A stretch of DNA of 30,477 nucleotides from the NCBI GenBank assembly GCA_033557675.1, contig JAWQRM010000107.1, positions 1 through 30,477 of the forward strand, given 5' to 3'. This document shows, in pieces, positions 9,001 through 19,567 of the stretch. The position numbers and the translations under genes were made by a program. The stretch's first letter is position 1. The number at the start of each line of letters is the position of its first letter. The notes under the pieces are model-generated. The model saw only the letters and a program-made list of their open reading frames with translations, made no database searches and was not told the DNA's origin. Source of the DNA: Coptodactyla brooksi (taxonomy: Eukaryota; Arthropoda; Insecta; Coleoptera; Scarabaeidae).

Positions 9001-12000
9001 CTAGACCTGATTCATTGTCTGGGCCTAAAACATATGTTCAAATGAAAGGACTTCTTCTAAAAGCAAAACTGCTTTATTTTTCTTTCACTGCAGTTCGTTA
9101 TTTACTACGTTTAAATGGGAAGTCATACAATAAAATTTGTAGAACCATATTTTCTTAAAACTCTACAATTTTATGTTAGTGAAATTAATAAACTCGTTTA
9201 TCGTTAGCAAATATATGTTGATATATTATCAGTTAAAAACAACAATTTACAATGATAATATAATTGGAAAAGGGCAGTACCTCGCCTCCGAAAACAGTGA
9301 CTCCTGCTTTCCGAATAAAGCGCAAACACCGAAAATTAACAATTTTAAAATGATAATGTCGAGCTGGACAACCAAGAAAATAACTACTGTACGGACCATA
9401 AATATATTGTTTTTTGGTGTTTCCATCATAACCTTGTTCAGTCTTATCGAAATTCTTCAGGGATATGAAAGACCACGTCCAAATCATATTTAACAACCTG
9501 TTAACATTTTGGGGATGCACGAAATTGAAAATTTTGAAAAAATCTGATAAGCCAAAAAAATCAGCAATTTTAGGTGCTAACAAATTAAGATAGGCCGAAA
9601 ACCGGATGAAAGCCGTTCATGAAATATCTTTAAAAAACTGCATTTTATATGAAATATCGATTTCTCCTAATTAGCACTTAATTACACCACAAAATCAAAT
9701 CCGATAGTCCCATATGGCGGGAATGCGGCATTTGATAAGTCTGCAAAATTTCAGTTGATTTGGTTAACTTTGGAGTCATGACCAGATTTCGAAAAAAAAA
9801 CTACCGAAAAACAATATATAGCCAGTAGTGAATGGCGCGTTCAACAAGACACAGATATTTAAATAAAAATTCCACAGTCTGATGAAGACCTCCAAACCGC
9901 ATGCAAAACTTCGACAGTGCGAGAGCGTCTTGGAGTAGCAAAAACCGTCATTTATATAAATACGGAATATTCCAGAGCAGTTAAATTTACTACATTACAT
10001 CGATTACCTAGCATTTCTACAATATAACATTAGACCATGATTAAACAGGCGCGATAAGGCACATATGTACGCATAGCATACATATAGGCATCAATCTAAA
10101 AAGTCAATACTGTTATAGAAACCTTTTATCATTAAAAATTCTGTATCGTCGTCATATGAAGGCATCATTTTAGGTAACATATCTGGATTGTTATTAACAT
10201 TCGCTTCAATTTAGGTACTAGTAAATGCAATGAGTAAATGTTTTACTAAAACATTTTTACAAAATAGCGTTCGATACAAAGCTATATTTGATTTTATCTG
10301 TTTGATTTAGTAAATGTTTTTTTAAATACCTATCTAACACTATAATTTACAAATTGTTATTCACAGCAGTAAGAAGCTCAAAGAACACAATCATGAAATT
10401 AACTGAATACAATGTTCTCTGATTAATAACGTGTTGATTTACAGTTAACATAGAGAGTAACAACTCCACATTGGTGGAGTTGTGTGTCTTACAAACCAAG
10501 GTAGATATTCGATCCTCGGATATCTCATGTCAGATAAATTAAAAACGTAAATATGCATCATTGCTTGTTTAATAAGCCCCCGTTTAGTTACTTCTACAAG
10601 AGCTATTTATAGATAAACCTCCTTTATTTGTAGTTACACCTATTTTTTGATAATATTAACTAAAACTATTTATTACAAATTACGCAATCACAGCATTTAG
10701 TTTCTTCTTATTACAGTTGATAAGCCACTATTTCCACAATTTAATAACTTCAGGAAGTACGGCTTTAGAGGCGTTAGGAGTTTCTTCATCGAAGTAAAAG
10801 ACCTGGACAACAAGAGCAAAATATCCTTGGGCGTCTGGCATGTGCTACCATTAGATTTGGTTGGAATCACCGACAACAATGTTGAAGAATTCGATGGGGC
10901 GCTCAACTCTAACAAGTACAGCGTCGTTATATATCTTCACGGAAACAGCGGCTCTAGAATATTCCCATCGCCTTTATATCACATCCTAAGGCAGTTCTTT
11001 CACGTGCTAGCAGTGGATTATAGAAGTAAGTAGTTATAGCCAAGTGGCAGATACTTCAGATCTTTGTAAAAAGTGTTCAATGCTAGGCTACGGGGACTCT
11101 ACGAAGGCGAAACTCACAGAGGAGGCTGTAGTTAATGATCTTATACAATTGTACAAATGGGTCAAGATGAATACTCCAGCTGATATTTATATATGGGGTC
11201 ACTCGTTGGGCACGTCAATTGGCACCCATACTGTTGCATCGTTAAGAAAGGAAGGAATAGTGCCTGCTGGACTGATTTTGGAGGCACCATTTACGACTAT
11301 GAGAGAAGAGCTGCCATGTCATCCATTAGGAAAAGTAGGTGTTAGTCATTAAAATAATACTACTTAAAAGCTTTCAAATGCATAACCAACGTCTGTTAAA
11401 AATCCGCTTATGGCCATTCAAATATACTATACTGTGCAAATTAATTGGGACAAAGTAAAAACCATTGTTTTTCAAAAAACTATGTTTTTATTCATACTAT
11501 GACTTTATATACACTGATAAATACATGTATTAGTATGAAGTATGTCCTCTTTTATCAGAAATGACCCCTTGAAGACGTTTTCACAGTGAGTCCACTAGAT
11601 TAGTGCACACATGCTTAACTTCATCATCGCGAAACCACACTTTATAGCATTAGTTATCCTGTGTTCTTTTGTCGTACAGTCCATCTTCCCTAAACGATTC
11701 TTCAAAATTTTGCACAAGTTCTCTATGGGATTTATCTGGTGAATTTCCAAGCCAATCAAGCACATTAATTTGATTTTCCAGAATGAAAGAATGAAAATCT
11801 TGACATTTTTGAATTATGATAAGGCACCAAGTCATACTGAAATGTCACAGAAAAAGTTTGCTAGAATGAAACAATCCTATGTTATAGTATTTCTATGTAT
11901 GCGATTGAATTCATCATAGCTTATCCAAATAAATTTGTGCAGTGTAATATACACACTTAAATGACTTAATGAGTTAAACATGGGTTATAGAATATAATAA

Positions 12001-14380
12001 AATATTTTAAAGAATAGAAATTCGCATGGTGATTGGTATGGAGTTACAACATTTACCTAATATATATACAACTAAATTGACTTAACACACTCACATTCAT
12101 GTTTCAATAATTTCGTTAAATCTATGTTACATCTATTTGTTTCCTCTTATGATATACAGAATTAATGAACAGTTTCGGAGCACGTTAACTATCATTAAAC
12201 AAAGTAATACACTCCAAACTTCCTGTTAATTCAAACAATAAAATTGTTTTTTAGTCTCCCATGAAATAACTGAATCTAAAATCTGAATCCAGTACAGGAC
12301 TTCCTATACAAAACATTGCCTGCCCATTCAGCATCTACAAAATCTTCCAGTCCCTTTTTATATTTCAAAAAATATTTTTTTGTTTCCTGCAAATACCTAC
12401 AATAAATCTTGATATGACAATTATTGAATTGGTTTAAAAAGTTTACACTAAATGCTATATCGGGTCTGGTTAATACAGTTAAATACATAAGATTTCCTAT
12501 GAACTGTTAATAAAGAACATCGGTTTTATAGCAATTCTTCGTATTAAAACTAACTTTTGTCTGTATAGGTGTCTTTATACTTTTGCACTCCAACATGTTA
12601 AATCGTTTTAACAACCGATTAATGTAATCCTTTTTGATCTAAAGTTATGACTTTCTGTCATCATAATTTACTTTCATACCTAAACATTGTTTGATCAGGC
12701 CTAAATCTTTAATCTTAAATCTTAAGCCTAACTCAGACTTTAACAAACCTGTTTGTTTCTTATCATTAGAGAAAATAAAGAAATCATCTACATATAGTGC
12801 TAATTTACATTACTTGGCATACAAATTTTTGCATTTGTAGATGCCAAAATGTTTTCTACATCTCCTCTGGAGGTGTATCTTCGTAAGCAACCACCTTGAC
12901 CTTATAGTGTTGAGAACAGTGCAAAAGCAGTCGTTGAAAGACTAGTAGTACCAATTGTGAACACAGGATAAAATGTTATGACAGACAATTGGTTTACTAG
13001 TCCAGACTTAGCGAGCTCATTATTGCGCAATTATAAGTTTTTATTAGGTATTATTAGAAAGAATAACAGAGTCACCACCTGAATTTGTTAAAGGTAATGA
13101 AATCCTGAAATCCATACATACCAGAACCAACAAGTCTAGATTTTAGGAAGAATCCATGATGGTTACCTCTATTTCAAGACAGGGTAAAAATGTTCTTCTA
13201 GTATCGACAATGCATAACGATGACAAAGATTAAGCCTTCTAAGTTTACAACTGAAAATCTTCTGTAAAACAATTGAACCCTCATTAAAATATGAAAGTTT
13301 TAGGAAGTCTGTCAATAGATGTGTTAAAAGTCTCATTTATTAGAACTTAAAGTTCTGCATTCGCTTGTGAATATAAATACTTAGGTGCTCTTTTGACAAG
13401 TCTCTGTATAAGGGCTTGATTGCTTTTATTACATATCTGAACACTTCATATCTGGACGAAACATTCACGGAAAAATAACAAACTCATATGAGTAGAAGAA
13501 TCATTGGAAGAAAGTCCAAATTTCCCCATTACTGCATCTTCATATCTGGTCATAATGAGAATTTCTATTCGGTCAATTTTTCTATAATTAACACAATAAA
13601 TTTCAAACAAATAAACCAACAAATACCGAACAAACAATGATTTGAGTAAATATCAAAATCAAAACAAAATAATATTAGTTCAGATATCAATTTCTATGTA
13701 CTGTTTACTTCCGTAATAGCTTTTGGAGATCAGAAATGCTAGTGATCGTTAAAACAAATAAGAAAACTAACAGATTGCATTTTTTAAAAAGGGTATCATA
13801 GAAACACCCTGAATGCCAAATTTTAAATTCCTATTAGCTTTTCTTCTTCATACATAACTAATGAAATTTCATCATGATAGTATGTCTATATCGAATTTAA
13901 ATGTGCCTGTCATATTGCAACTTCAGATATTTTCTTGGCTGCCGTACTTCAAATGGGCCGTCCTTGATCCTTTAGAAAAAAACGGTTTTGCATTCAGTAC
14001 ATCCAGGTACATATTAGATGTGGACTGCCCTATAATGATCCTCCATGCAAAAGATGACTTCATAATTCCATATAAACTCTCCGCGAAGGTACGTAATTGA
14101 GGCAACACAACACTTTGTTAGTTACTTGAAGTATGTCTTTTAGTTAGCCACCATAGCGATGAATGAGAGAGATCCTGCAAGTCAAGGAGGCGTGACTGTG
14201 CATTTATTTGATGCAAAATATCGTTATAATCACCTCTACATAAGAGATGCACCGGAACTGCCAAGGTATATTGAGTAAGTAGATCACGAAAAGGAAATAT
14301 AAAGGTACTAACGCAGTTTTGTGTTTTTTACTAGAGAATTTATTGAAAGTTGTTCACGAACACAGCAAGGTCAAGAATAG
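6002..14380 (+). CDS. ABHD12-like: ABHD12-like lysophospholipase copy 2, complete
   Basis: Six exons join in frame: 6002-6152, 10717-11025, 11087-11334, 13927-14088, 14144-14274, 14335-14380; 1047 nt, 348 residues. The ATG at 6002 is chosen because the upstream in-frame codon is GTG. Residues 18-36 form one hydrophobic anchor after a basic N-terminus, so the catalytic domain should face the lumen or outside, as in ABHD12. Oxyanion-loop motif HGNSGSR, nucleophile S193 in YIWGHSLGT, acid in HAKDD (276-280), His 320 in NHLYIRDAPELP: the triad is complete. The usual DYRG reads DYRS (residue 154), because the codon split by intron 2 is A|GC. Introns are 4564, 61, 2592, 55 and 60 nt; the two long ones hold transposon debris. 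Known family role: hydrolysis of lysophosphatidylserine and monoacylglycerol. The alternative, a divergent insect-specific lipase, is possible because residues differ near the oxyanion loop. Confidence 0.85.
6839..6879. repeat. Palindrome, 20-bp arms
   Basis: Arms 6839-6858 and 6860-6879 around a single T, with one mismatch (CATCTGCGTTTAATTCTCTT against its inverse). It is a strong hairpin-forming site. Confidence 0.85.
7415..7675. mobile_element. Foldback/MITE-like element with internal tandem repeat
   Basis: Left arm 7436-7508 and right arm 7588-7660 are inverted copies: TAGCAACCCATGGTTGGAAACG at the inner ends, GAGGACATCAC.AGGATT in the middle and CAAACTTTAAGGG toward the outside. Weaker similarity continues out to about 7415 and 7675 (ACACCTGTATATGT-like). 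Between the arms lie three 15-16 bp tandem units starting TATTCCTTG (7519, 7535, 7550). No transposase is encoded, so it is non-autonomous; target-site duplications were not identified. Confidence 0.6.
7519..7565 (+). repeat. Three-unit 16-bp tandem repeat
   Basis: Units TATTCCTTGTGAACAA (7519-7534), TATTCCTTGCGAAAA (7535-7549) and TATTCCTCGTGAACAA (7550-7565), inside the foldback element. Confidence 0.85.
8482..8501. repeat. Perfect 20-bp palindrome
   Basis: ACTTTCTCTTAAGAGAAAGT reads the same on both strands. It could form a cruciform or bind a dimeric protein; no context points to a function. Confidence 0.8.
9005..9094 (+). pseudogene. Possible ABCA-type transporter exon relic
   Basis: Between a polypyrimidine-AG site (TCTTTTTCTAG, ending at 9004) and a CTGCAG near 9093, one open frame reads PDSLSGPKTYVQMKGLLLKA and continues KLLYFSFTA. 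It resembles the start of an ABCA membrane domain (...QF.ALL.KK.LYSWR...), where a Gln-rich soluble stretch precedes the first lysine-rich helix. No neighbouring ABCA exon was found, and the frame on both sides is closed. It is a resemblance by eye only and could be chance. Confidence 0.22.
11430..11965 (-). mobile_element. Tc1-like transposon remnant, internally deleted
   Basis: Minus-strand translation gives INVLDWLGNSPDKSHRELVQ (the Tc1 block ..V.DWP.NSPDLNPIEN.., with the catalytic Glu region altered) and, nearer the end, VCTNLVDSL.KRLQGVISDK then RGHTSY and a stop, the typical Tc1 C-terminus. The ends are similar inverted sequences: TACTGTGCAAATTAATTGGG at 11429-11448 and, inverted, TACACTGCACAAATTTATTT at about 11934-11953. 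Most of the N-terminal and central coding region is missing. It lies in intron 3 of ABHD12 copy 2, opposite to the gene. Confidence 0.75.
12236..12840 (-). mobile_element. Copia-type (Ty1/copia) pol fragment
   Basis: Minus-strand reading gives the RT active-site block LVLYVDDFFIFS (about 12800-12765), then LGLRFKIKDLGLIKQCLGMK, NRLLKRFNMLECKSIKTP, MYLTVLTRPDIAFSVNFLNQ and EDFVDAEWAGNVLYRKSCTG. These are the collinear blocks from the copia RT palm to the RNase H start. Frame breaks and stops occur, and no LTRs, protease or integrase were seen. It is an inactive fragment within intron 3 of ABHD12 copy 2. Confidence 0.8.
12841..13300 (+). pseudogene. piggyBac transposase fragment (catalytic core)
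   Basis: Plus-strand reading with a few stops gives SVENSAKAVVERLVVPIVNT, then NVMTDNWFTSPDLASSLL (the piggyBac DNWFTS block holding one catalytic Asp), RNYKFLLGI, RKNNRVT, EFVKGNEILKSIHTRTNKS and NVLLVSTMHNDDK. The order is that of a piggyBac DDD domain. The start and end are missing. It abuts the Copia fragment, so one probably inserted beside or into the other. Confidence 0.7.
13301..13926. other. 3' part of intron 3, ABHD12 copy 2
   Basis: AT-rich with no recognisable gene. The minus-strand frame of 63 codons (13637-13446) has no family motif that I can name. It may include decayed transposon sequence continuing from the piggyBac fragment. Confidence 0.4.
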
Positions 14381-14438
14381 TTCTATGGATATTGTTATAG
14401 GTGTAGAGGATCACCATAAAAGGATTAACTTGATTAAG

Positions 14439-14444
14439 AATAAA
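14439..14444 (+). terminator. Poly(A) signal of ABHD12 copy 2
   Basis: AATAAA 59 nt after the TAG stop at 14378-14380. Confidence 0.5.
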
Positions 14445-14537
14445 TAATTCATTATATGTAAGAAAATGTTGGCCATTTATTGAATACAAGTATTGTTGAA
14501 TGAAAAAAATAAGTAATACGTACACATATACATTATT

Positions 14538-14735
14538 TGACAAAAGCAAAGCAACAAAGCAATTGTTCTTCACACGTAAATTAATTTTAATTAGATACAG
14601 CATAATATGATGAATATATCTAACAGTAGTGCAGAAAATCTTTCGATTAATTTTAATAATTGGAGCACAAATGGCTGAAAAGTTAATAATTAATCAAATT
14701 TAGTACCTAGATCAAGTGTTGCTTTACTTTTGACC
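14538..14735. repeat. Short inverted repeat, possible MITE ends
   Basis: TGACAAAAGCAAAGCAACA (14538-14556) is inverted with two or three mismatches at 14717-14735; a third related copy (TTACTTTACTTTTGCC) lies near 14907. The motif resembles Tc1-type terminal sequences, but no TA duplication or coding sequence supports an element. Confidence 0.35.
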
Positions 14736-15225
14736 ACCCAAAAATGTTTTTAATCATGAAGAAAAACACAACCCCTTCATAATCTTACTTGTCATAGAAT
14801 TAATATTCTTGAATTAACATCCACCTACTAACCATTATGCTATGCTTTTTGAAGTTCACTGCTTCCAAAATAAAATGGTACAAAACAATATGATTTTTTA
14901 TAGTTTGTTACTTTACTTTTGCCTAATAATGTAGTTATAATTGATGAAAAAATCCATCTGTGTTCGCAAATTAAGCAAAATAGTAAATTATACTTCTCTG
15001 AAGTAACTTTGAAGAATAACAGTTTATAATTAATTTTAAACAGTGACGATTTGTGATGAAAATTGACTAAATGGGGATCACAGAAACTAAGGCAATAGAT
15101 AAATGGTTAAATAAAAAAAGTTGTACAGAATTATTAGTGATGCGACATATTCATAAAAATCAGCTGGCTTTTTAGCGAGCCAGCGGTGTACAAAGAGTTC
15201 GACAGGATGATTTTCTGACGAGTTA

Positions 15226-15300
15226 GGAGACCCTCAATAGTTCAAAGGTGAAGCAGTTACCGTGCAAGGTCGCAGATTCTGATCCTGTTCGTCAATCAAT
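15226..15300 (+). other. tRNA-like sequence, SINE head candidate
   Basis: A-box TAGTTCAAAGG (15238-15248) and B-box-like GATTCTGATCC (15275-15285) lie 37 nt apart, with CCGTGCAAGG between them placed like an anticodon arm. A T-rich then A-rich tail follows (15300-15330). The layout of a tRNA-derived SINE fits, but the stems are imperfect. Confidence 0.4.
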
Positions 15301-16463
15301 TTATTTTTTGTTTCAATAAAAAATAAAAAAATACTTAAAAAGCTATTCTTAATGTACAATGAACATGTTAGAATATAAAACGAAGGTACAATTAGTATCT
15401 GAAATTTAATGAAGTTGATGCTACATTCCCTGTATCAATCTCGTCTTTAGCCTAAGACATCACCTCAGAATGCTAAATATTTGGGAAGCATAGGGAGAAT
15501 GTCCCCTGCATATAACTCCATATAACATGCAAGAGTAAAAATAGATATAATCTAGTGTTATCATGATTTCAAGTAATAAAAGACGTATTACATTTCAAAC
15601 CGTATTCGCTAAACTTCTCATTACATATGGGCTATCTATTAAGCATTTTCTTCAACTATAACACATGTTCCCCAAGAGAATTTAGAACCCAAAAATGCTC
15701 TTTAAGAAAGCAATAGCCTCTCCATGTTTGAAAAGATCGAAGTAATATACAAACTTGGCTGTAAAATTTGTTGACAATCAAATCGACTCGGTATTCCTTC
15801 TATCACAGCTGTTCCTTCTAGTGCTGCGAGGATGCTGGTGGTATTCCAGCTGCTGACTACCAGAACTGCTACTTTGCATACTTATCACCAAAATGCGCAA
15901 GAAGGTAACTCACACCTGGACATTGCTTAAATGCAAACGTTTTGCCATTTTTCGTTGATGGAATCTTCAGTGTGTTAATTATCAGCATGCAACTTATGGT
16001 CTTACGGGTTATCTATCAAGATGCCGTGGTTTTCAGTCACAACTTTCTTTTTCAATATTTTTATCATGTCACAACATTAACAACTGAACAGCCGGAATTA
16101 TGAAGCTGTTTCTTTACGTATGCTCAAAATGAAATTAATATCATAATATTCAGAAAACTGATCATATTTGAAAAATCATAACAACTCGACTAAGCATATT
16201 AGGTTAAAAATAAATCAAGGAAAGATTTTTAAAAACTGCATATCTGCGATTTTTCATCTTAAATTCATCAAAATTTTAAATTTAAGTTCGAAAGAGTACA
16301 GGCTTACACATATACTAAAATGATATCCAATTGTTTCTGGGCTGATCACTTTAGAAGTGATATCTTTGGAATGTTTCACTTATTATTCTCTATATTATAA
16401 AGTTATGGGAACGGATCTGTCCATAAGTTTCCAGTGTCCACGTGGCTGATTGCATACGACCGG

Positions 16464-16530
16464 CCGCGATCTAGCGACCTCACTCACTCCACACAGTAGC
16501 CTTTGCAATGAGCTATATGACCGCTCTTTG
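16464..16530 (-). other. tRNA-like sequence, SINE head candidate
   Basis: On the minus strand TATAGCTCATTG (16517-16506, A-box) is followed at tRNA spacing by GGTCGCTAGATCGCGG (16479-16464, B-box-like with a T-stem palindrome). This local GC-rich island contrasts with the AT-rich surroundings. A decayed tRNA-derived SINE is the best reading. Confidence 0.4.
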
Positions 16531-17125
16531 AACACTTACACAATCAGTTTAATCTTCAGCCGTCTCATTTCAATATTAAACAACCAATTTCTTTTTTAGA
16601 ATGAAAAAAAACTCAATATTTTTTCCTGTCAAATAGAAATATATTTTCTATCATTAACTCAAATATCACAATTAAGAAAAAATGAAGTTCTCTTTATATG
16701 GTGTCTGAATATTTCAATGATCTATTTCCAGCCTGGTGGGGTGCGGTGTGCCCTTTTGGTACGTTTGTATTGTTCCTCTAACTTTGGTTTTTGGCCAGAT
16801 TCGTTCTCTTTATCATTATTTGGTGCAAAGTCTCTGATCCAATTTTGTTTCTTTCCATATAAAAATTTCCTGAAATGAATTGTCTGAAAAAAATGCCATA
16901 TCCTATGAATATACCACTTACTCTATATAGAACGGCAAATTTGGGAAAACGTAGAGCCAAAAATGATCACATCCATATAGTCTGGGTACTTGAACAAAGA
17001 TGGCAGTCCTATTTGGTGATACAGATACATTATATAACTATAAAAAAAACAATTGTTAATAAGCACAAAGATTCACACGTCAAATGGTTTTCAACTCATG
17101 ATTTTCAAATTTGGAAGATATACAA

Positions 17126-17148
17126 TATATATATATACATATATATAC

Positions 17149-17185
<37 letters not shown>

Positions 17186-17190
17186 CTATA
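17126..17190. repeat. TATACA/TA microsatellite
   Basis: Repeats of ATATATACAT followed by (AT)n. They create spurious Tyr/Ile-rich open frames on the plus strand. Confidence 0.9.
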
Positions 17191-17499
17191 TACAATAGAG
17201 AAATGTATTATCTATAAAATTCACTATTTTATCACTTCCGGTTTCATCATAAATGATAACATATGTATACATTTTAGCAAAGGCTACATCAGGAATGTCA
17301 GGCAAGTGATCTTGTCAATATGGATAATATATATCCATTTGGATATATATATCCAGGGAATTAACTTTCGAGGTCTTCAACAAGCAACACCAGCTCATAT
17401 GTATGTATTGTCGAACATGTCTGGAATTTATTTTTTCACCAGTTTCTTGTTTCGTTGCCTATATCTGCAAATTATAGTAATTCATCCATGATTTTGTTT

Positions 17500-18700
17500 G
17501 AACATGACGTTGAAAATATAGTAATTATGATCTGATAAGAATAGTTATGCCACCAGACGCTTTATTTTTCTCTTTATTTCTTCTGTATGTGTTGTAACCA
17601 GCGATGTGAAAATCTTCTTGATGAGCCAAATGTGTTTTGGTTATACATCTGTATTGTATTTGGCTAAAACAGCTATCAGCAGAGATCTTTAGAATTGTTA
17701 TATTACGTATATTTTCTATATTACTAGGCATTGATAAGATCTGGGTGTTGTAAATTGAAAATGTGTGTTCTAATTTTGAGAATTGTAGGGGTAATGAGTT
17801 GATTAAGAAGATCCGTAATCATTGTTGTCAATTCTACTGAGAGTTGTGGTTGCTGTTGGTTCATTGGAAATCATTATTCATGAATTGGTACATTTTTGGA
17901 AACGAGATTGCGGAGATTGTTAAGGATATTAGTATATGTGGAAGATTATATTTCGGTTTGATTATATCATGTCGTGGACTGGCTGCAGTTTTGTTGGTGG
18001 GGATTTATTTTGTATCTCGATGTCTCCCCTGCATCTTGGGTATACCCTTCATAGTTCGATGGTTGACCTTTTCCGCAATTGGTGCATTCAGGGGCATTTG
18101 ATTTTGCCTTTTTTACACTCTTTGTGGGTGCACCCTGTAGGGTGCACCCACAAAGATTGTGGTGTACCACAATCTTTTGCCTCACACATCGAGGAGCCTG
18201 TAACCACTAATATCTGGTAAGTCCATATCTTTGACAACTATGACATTGCGGCATATTTGGTGAGTTTCTTCCTTGCTCCACCATAATCAGCGCCTTTGAT
18301 GTTTCCTTAATTTTGTATGTCTTTGGCATCATCCATTGGTTTTAATTCATTGCGTAAACAACAACCCTAGGTATTGGTAATTTATATTATTTTACTTCCT
18401 CTTCAATTTCATTTTCAGTTAGTGATAAAGGCTGTCTTGATAGATCTTGAAGTATATGAAACTCGATATTGTGTTGTCTACAGTTAGATAACAATATCAT
18501 TAGCTAGTTATGTTTCTGTAATCATCAGAGCTTGTTATATTGATTTAAAGGTCCTTATTTTTGTATGTTGTTGTAAATTCAGTTTTCATAGACTTTGAAA
18601 TCGGCAATTACTTTTTGATGATTTGGTGCGTTATGTAAGAAAATTGGTGGAACTTGGCGAGTTTCTTTGCTGTTGTTGCATGACTATTATTGGGGGATGT
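17500..18700 (-). mobile_element. Jockey/I-like LINE remnant (ORF1 gag and ORF2 endonuclease)
   Basis: Minus strand, reading from high to low coordinates. At about 18660 AKFHQF.Y.T is reminiscent of Jockey gag (weak). At 18185-17967 lies an open frame with APECTNCGKGQPSNYEGY, the CCHC zinc knuckle of non-LTR ORF1 with the His and last Cys replaced by Gln and Tyr. At 17731-17525 lies another frame with RCITKTHLAHQEDFHIAGYN, TYRRN and GGITILIR, the APE-type endonuclease start of ORF2. RT was not found, so the element is 3'-truncated or broken. An unusual double palindrome (18119-18177) sits where the upstream zinc knuckles should be. Confidence 0.75.
18119..18177. repeat. Two overlapping near-perfect palindromes
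   Basis: First palindrome: 18-bp arms 18119-18136 and 18139-18156 (TTTGTGGGTGCACCCT and inverse) around GT. Second: 12-bp arms 18152-18163 and 18166-18177 (AAAGATTGTGGT and inverse), also around GT. The two overlap by five bases, so the right arm of the first runs into the left arm of the second. Both are exact. Confidence 0.9.
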
Positions 18701-18714
18701 TAAGTGAATCCCTC

Positions 18715-19460
18715 ACTCTTAGTGACAGAGATCCTCTCGTCAGTTTCCACATGAAATCTTTGTTCACCAAAGTCCCTATTCCTGACTTTGTCACCATAAT
18801 CCCAGCATCAACAGTAAATTCGTAGCCTTTTTACCACATATCCAAGGTATACTAACTGCATTAGCAGAATGCTATGACCTCACAATATAAAATCCATGTT
18901 TACTTCCTACATAGGCAAAATGAAATTATCTGTCAGCGCTCATATTACCGAAGAAGAATGTTCCACTAGATTGAAACATAGCCGGATCTGCACTTGTCAA
19001 GCATAGACTTGAAACTGGACACAACATCTTGTTTTGCCAAAACAAAGTCCTTGTCCAGGAATCCCTCTACTATCCCAGAAAACTCTTAGAAGCTATTGAG
19101 ATCCATAAACACCCTAATAATTTCAACAGGTATGCAGGATCCCCCTCCACCGTTCCTGGATATCGGTAATTAACTGTAAACTTTATTAACCTTACTATTT
19201 CTAATAATCAACCACCTTTTCAATTAACCCCCCTCACTGCACCCCAAGCCCCATAACCCCTCCCACACTACCTGCTACCTATATAAACCTGAATGCTCAT
19301 AGTGACTGTTAGTTAGTTCTGAAGTTCTGTTTTATTTAAAAAATTAAATATTTAATCAATTTCTGAAAAACTAAAAATCCGGCACCGATTTCACCATTTT
19401 CACCAGGTTCGTTATGTTTTACTTCCTCGAAGAAGCAATTTTCACTGTTTCAACTTTAAT
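18715..19460 (+). mobile_element. Second Penelope-like element remnant
   Basis: Plus strand. DRDPLVSFHMKSLFTKVPI (about 18725-18781) is the Penelope RT palm block (SFDV.SLFT..PI). Then, after frame breaks, VKHRLETGHNI, SLYYPRKLLEAIEIHKHPNN and FNR (about 18995-19131) give the C-terminal end of the GIY-YIG endonuclease region. The piece between is missing, so the copy is internally deleted. The family differs from the 5' element of the window. A pyrimidine-rich stretch and CTATATAAA (about 19279) follow, as in the promoter-bearing terminal repeats of these elements. It lies just 3' of exon 5 of ABHD12 copy 3. Confidence 0.75.
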
Positions 19461-19567
19461 AAGTTGTTTACAAGATATGCCATAGTTTATATCCCACAGT
19501 TTTTGCACATTCTGTATGTTAAGAATTTAGGGCTACTTCCATCAATACTTAAGTACTTTATACTCAC

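Larger units (their letters stand above)
6153..10716. other. Intron 1 of ABHD12 copy 2
   Basis: A 4.56-kb intron joining a T|TT phenylalanine codon. It holds a palindrome (6839-6879), a foldback element (7415-7675), a perfect 20-bp palindrome (8482-8501) and a possible ABCA-like exon (9005-9094). The rest is AT-rich sequence in which I recognise nothing; the open frames there are short and lack family motifs. Confidence 0.6.
14740..17500. other. Intergenic region, mostly unassigned
   Basis: No gene recognised. It contains two tRNA-like heads (15226-15300 and, minus strand, 16464-16530) and a TA/TACA microsatellite (17126-17190). On the minus strand at about 15870-15780 a 30-codon open stretch begins MQSSSSGSQQLEYHQHPRS; it is compositionally protein-like, but I cannot place it. 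The minus strand of this interval was searched for the two missing terminal exons of ABHD12 copy 3, without success. Confidence 0.4.

Noticed and set aside
9233..9583. Overlapping frames of 116 and 106 codons on both strands
   Set aside because: No recognisable domain, and neither shows a clear advantage; treated as chance frames in intron sequence.
9880..9920. CTGATGAAGACC...AAAAC resembling another hammerhead
   Set aside because: CTGATGA is present, but no stem II pairing and no GAAA box follow at the right place.
10827..11033. Separate small gene starting at the ATG at 10827
   Set aside because: This Met is internal to exon 2 of ABHD12 copy 2; the reading frame runs upstream to the splice acceptor at 10717 and joins exon 1 at 6152.
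17111..17491. 126-codon Tyr/Ile-rich frame
   Set aside because: Generated by the TA/TACA microsatellite.
17844..18220. Plus-strand frames of 85 and 94 codons
   Set aside because: Opposite-strand shadows of the LINE gag frame, which has the zinc-knuckle motif.
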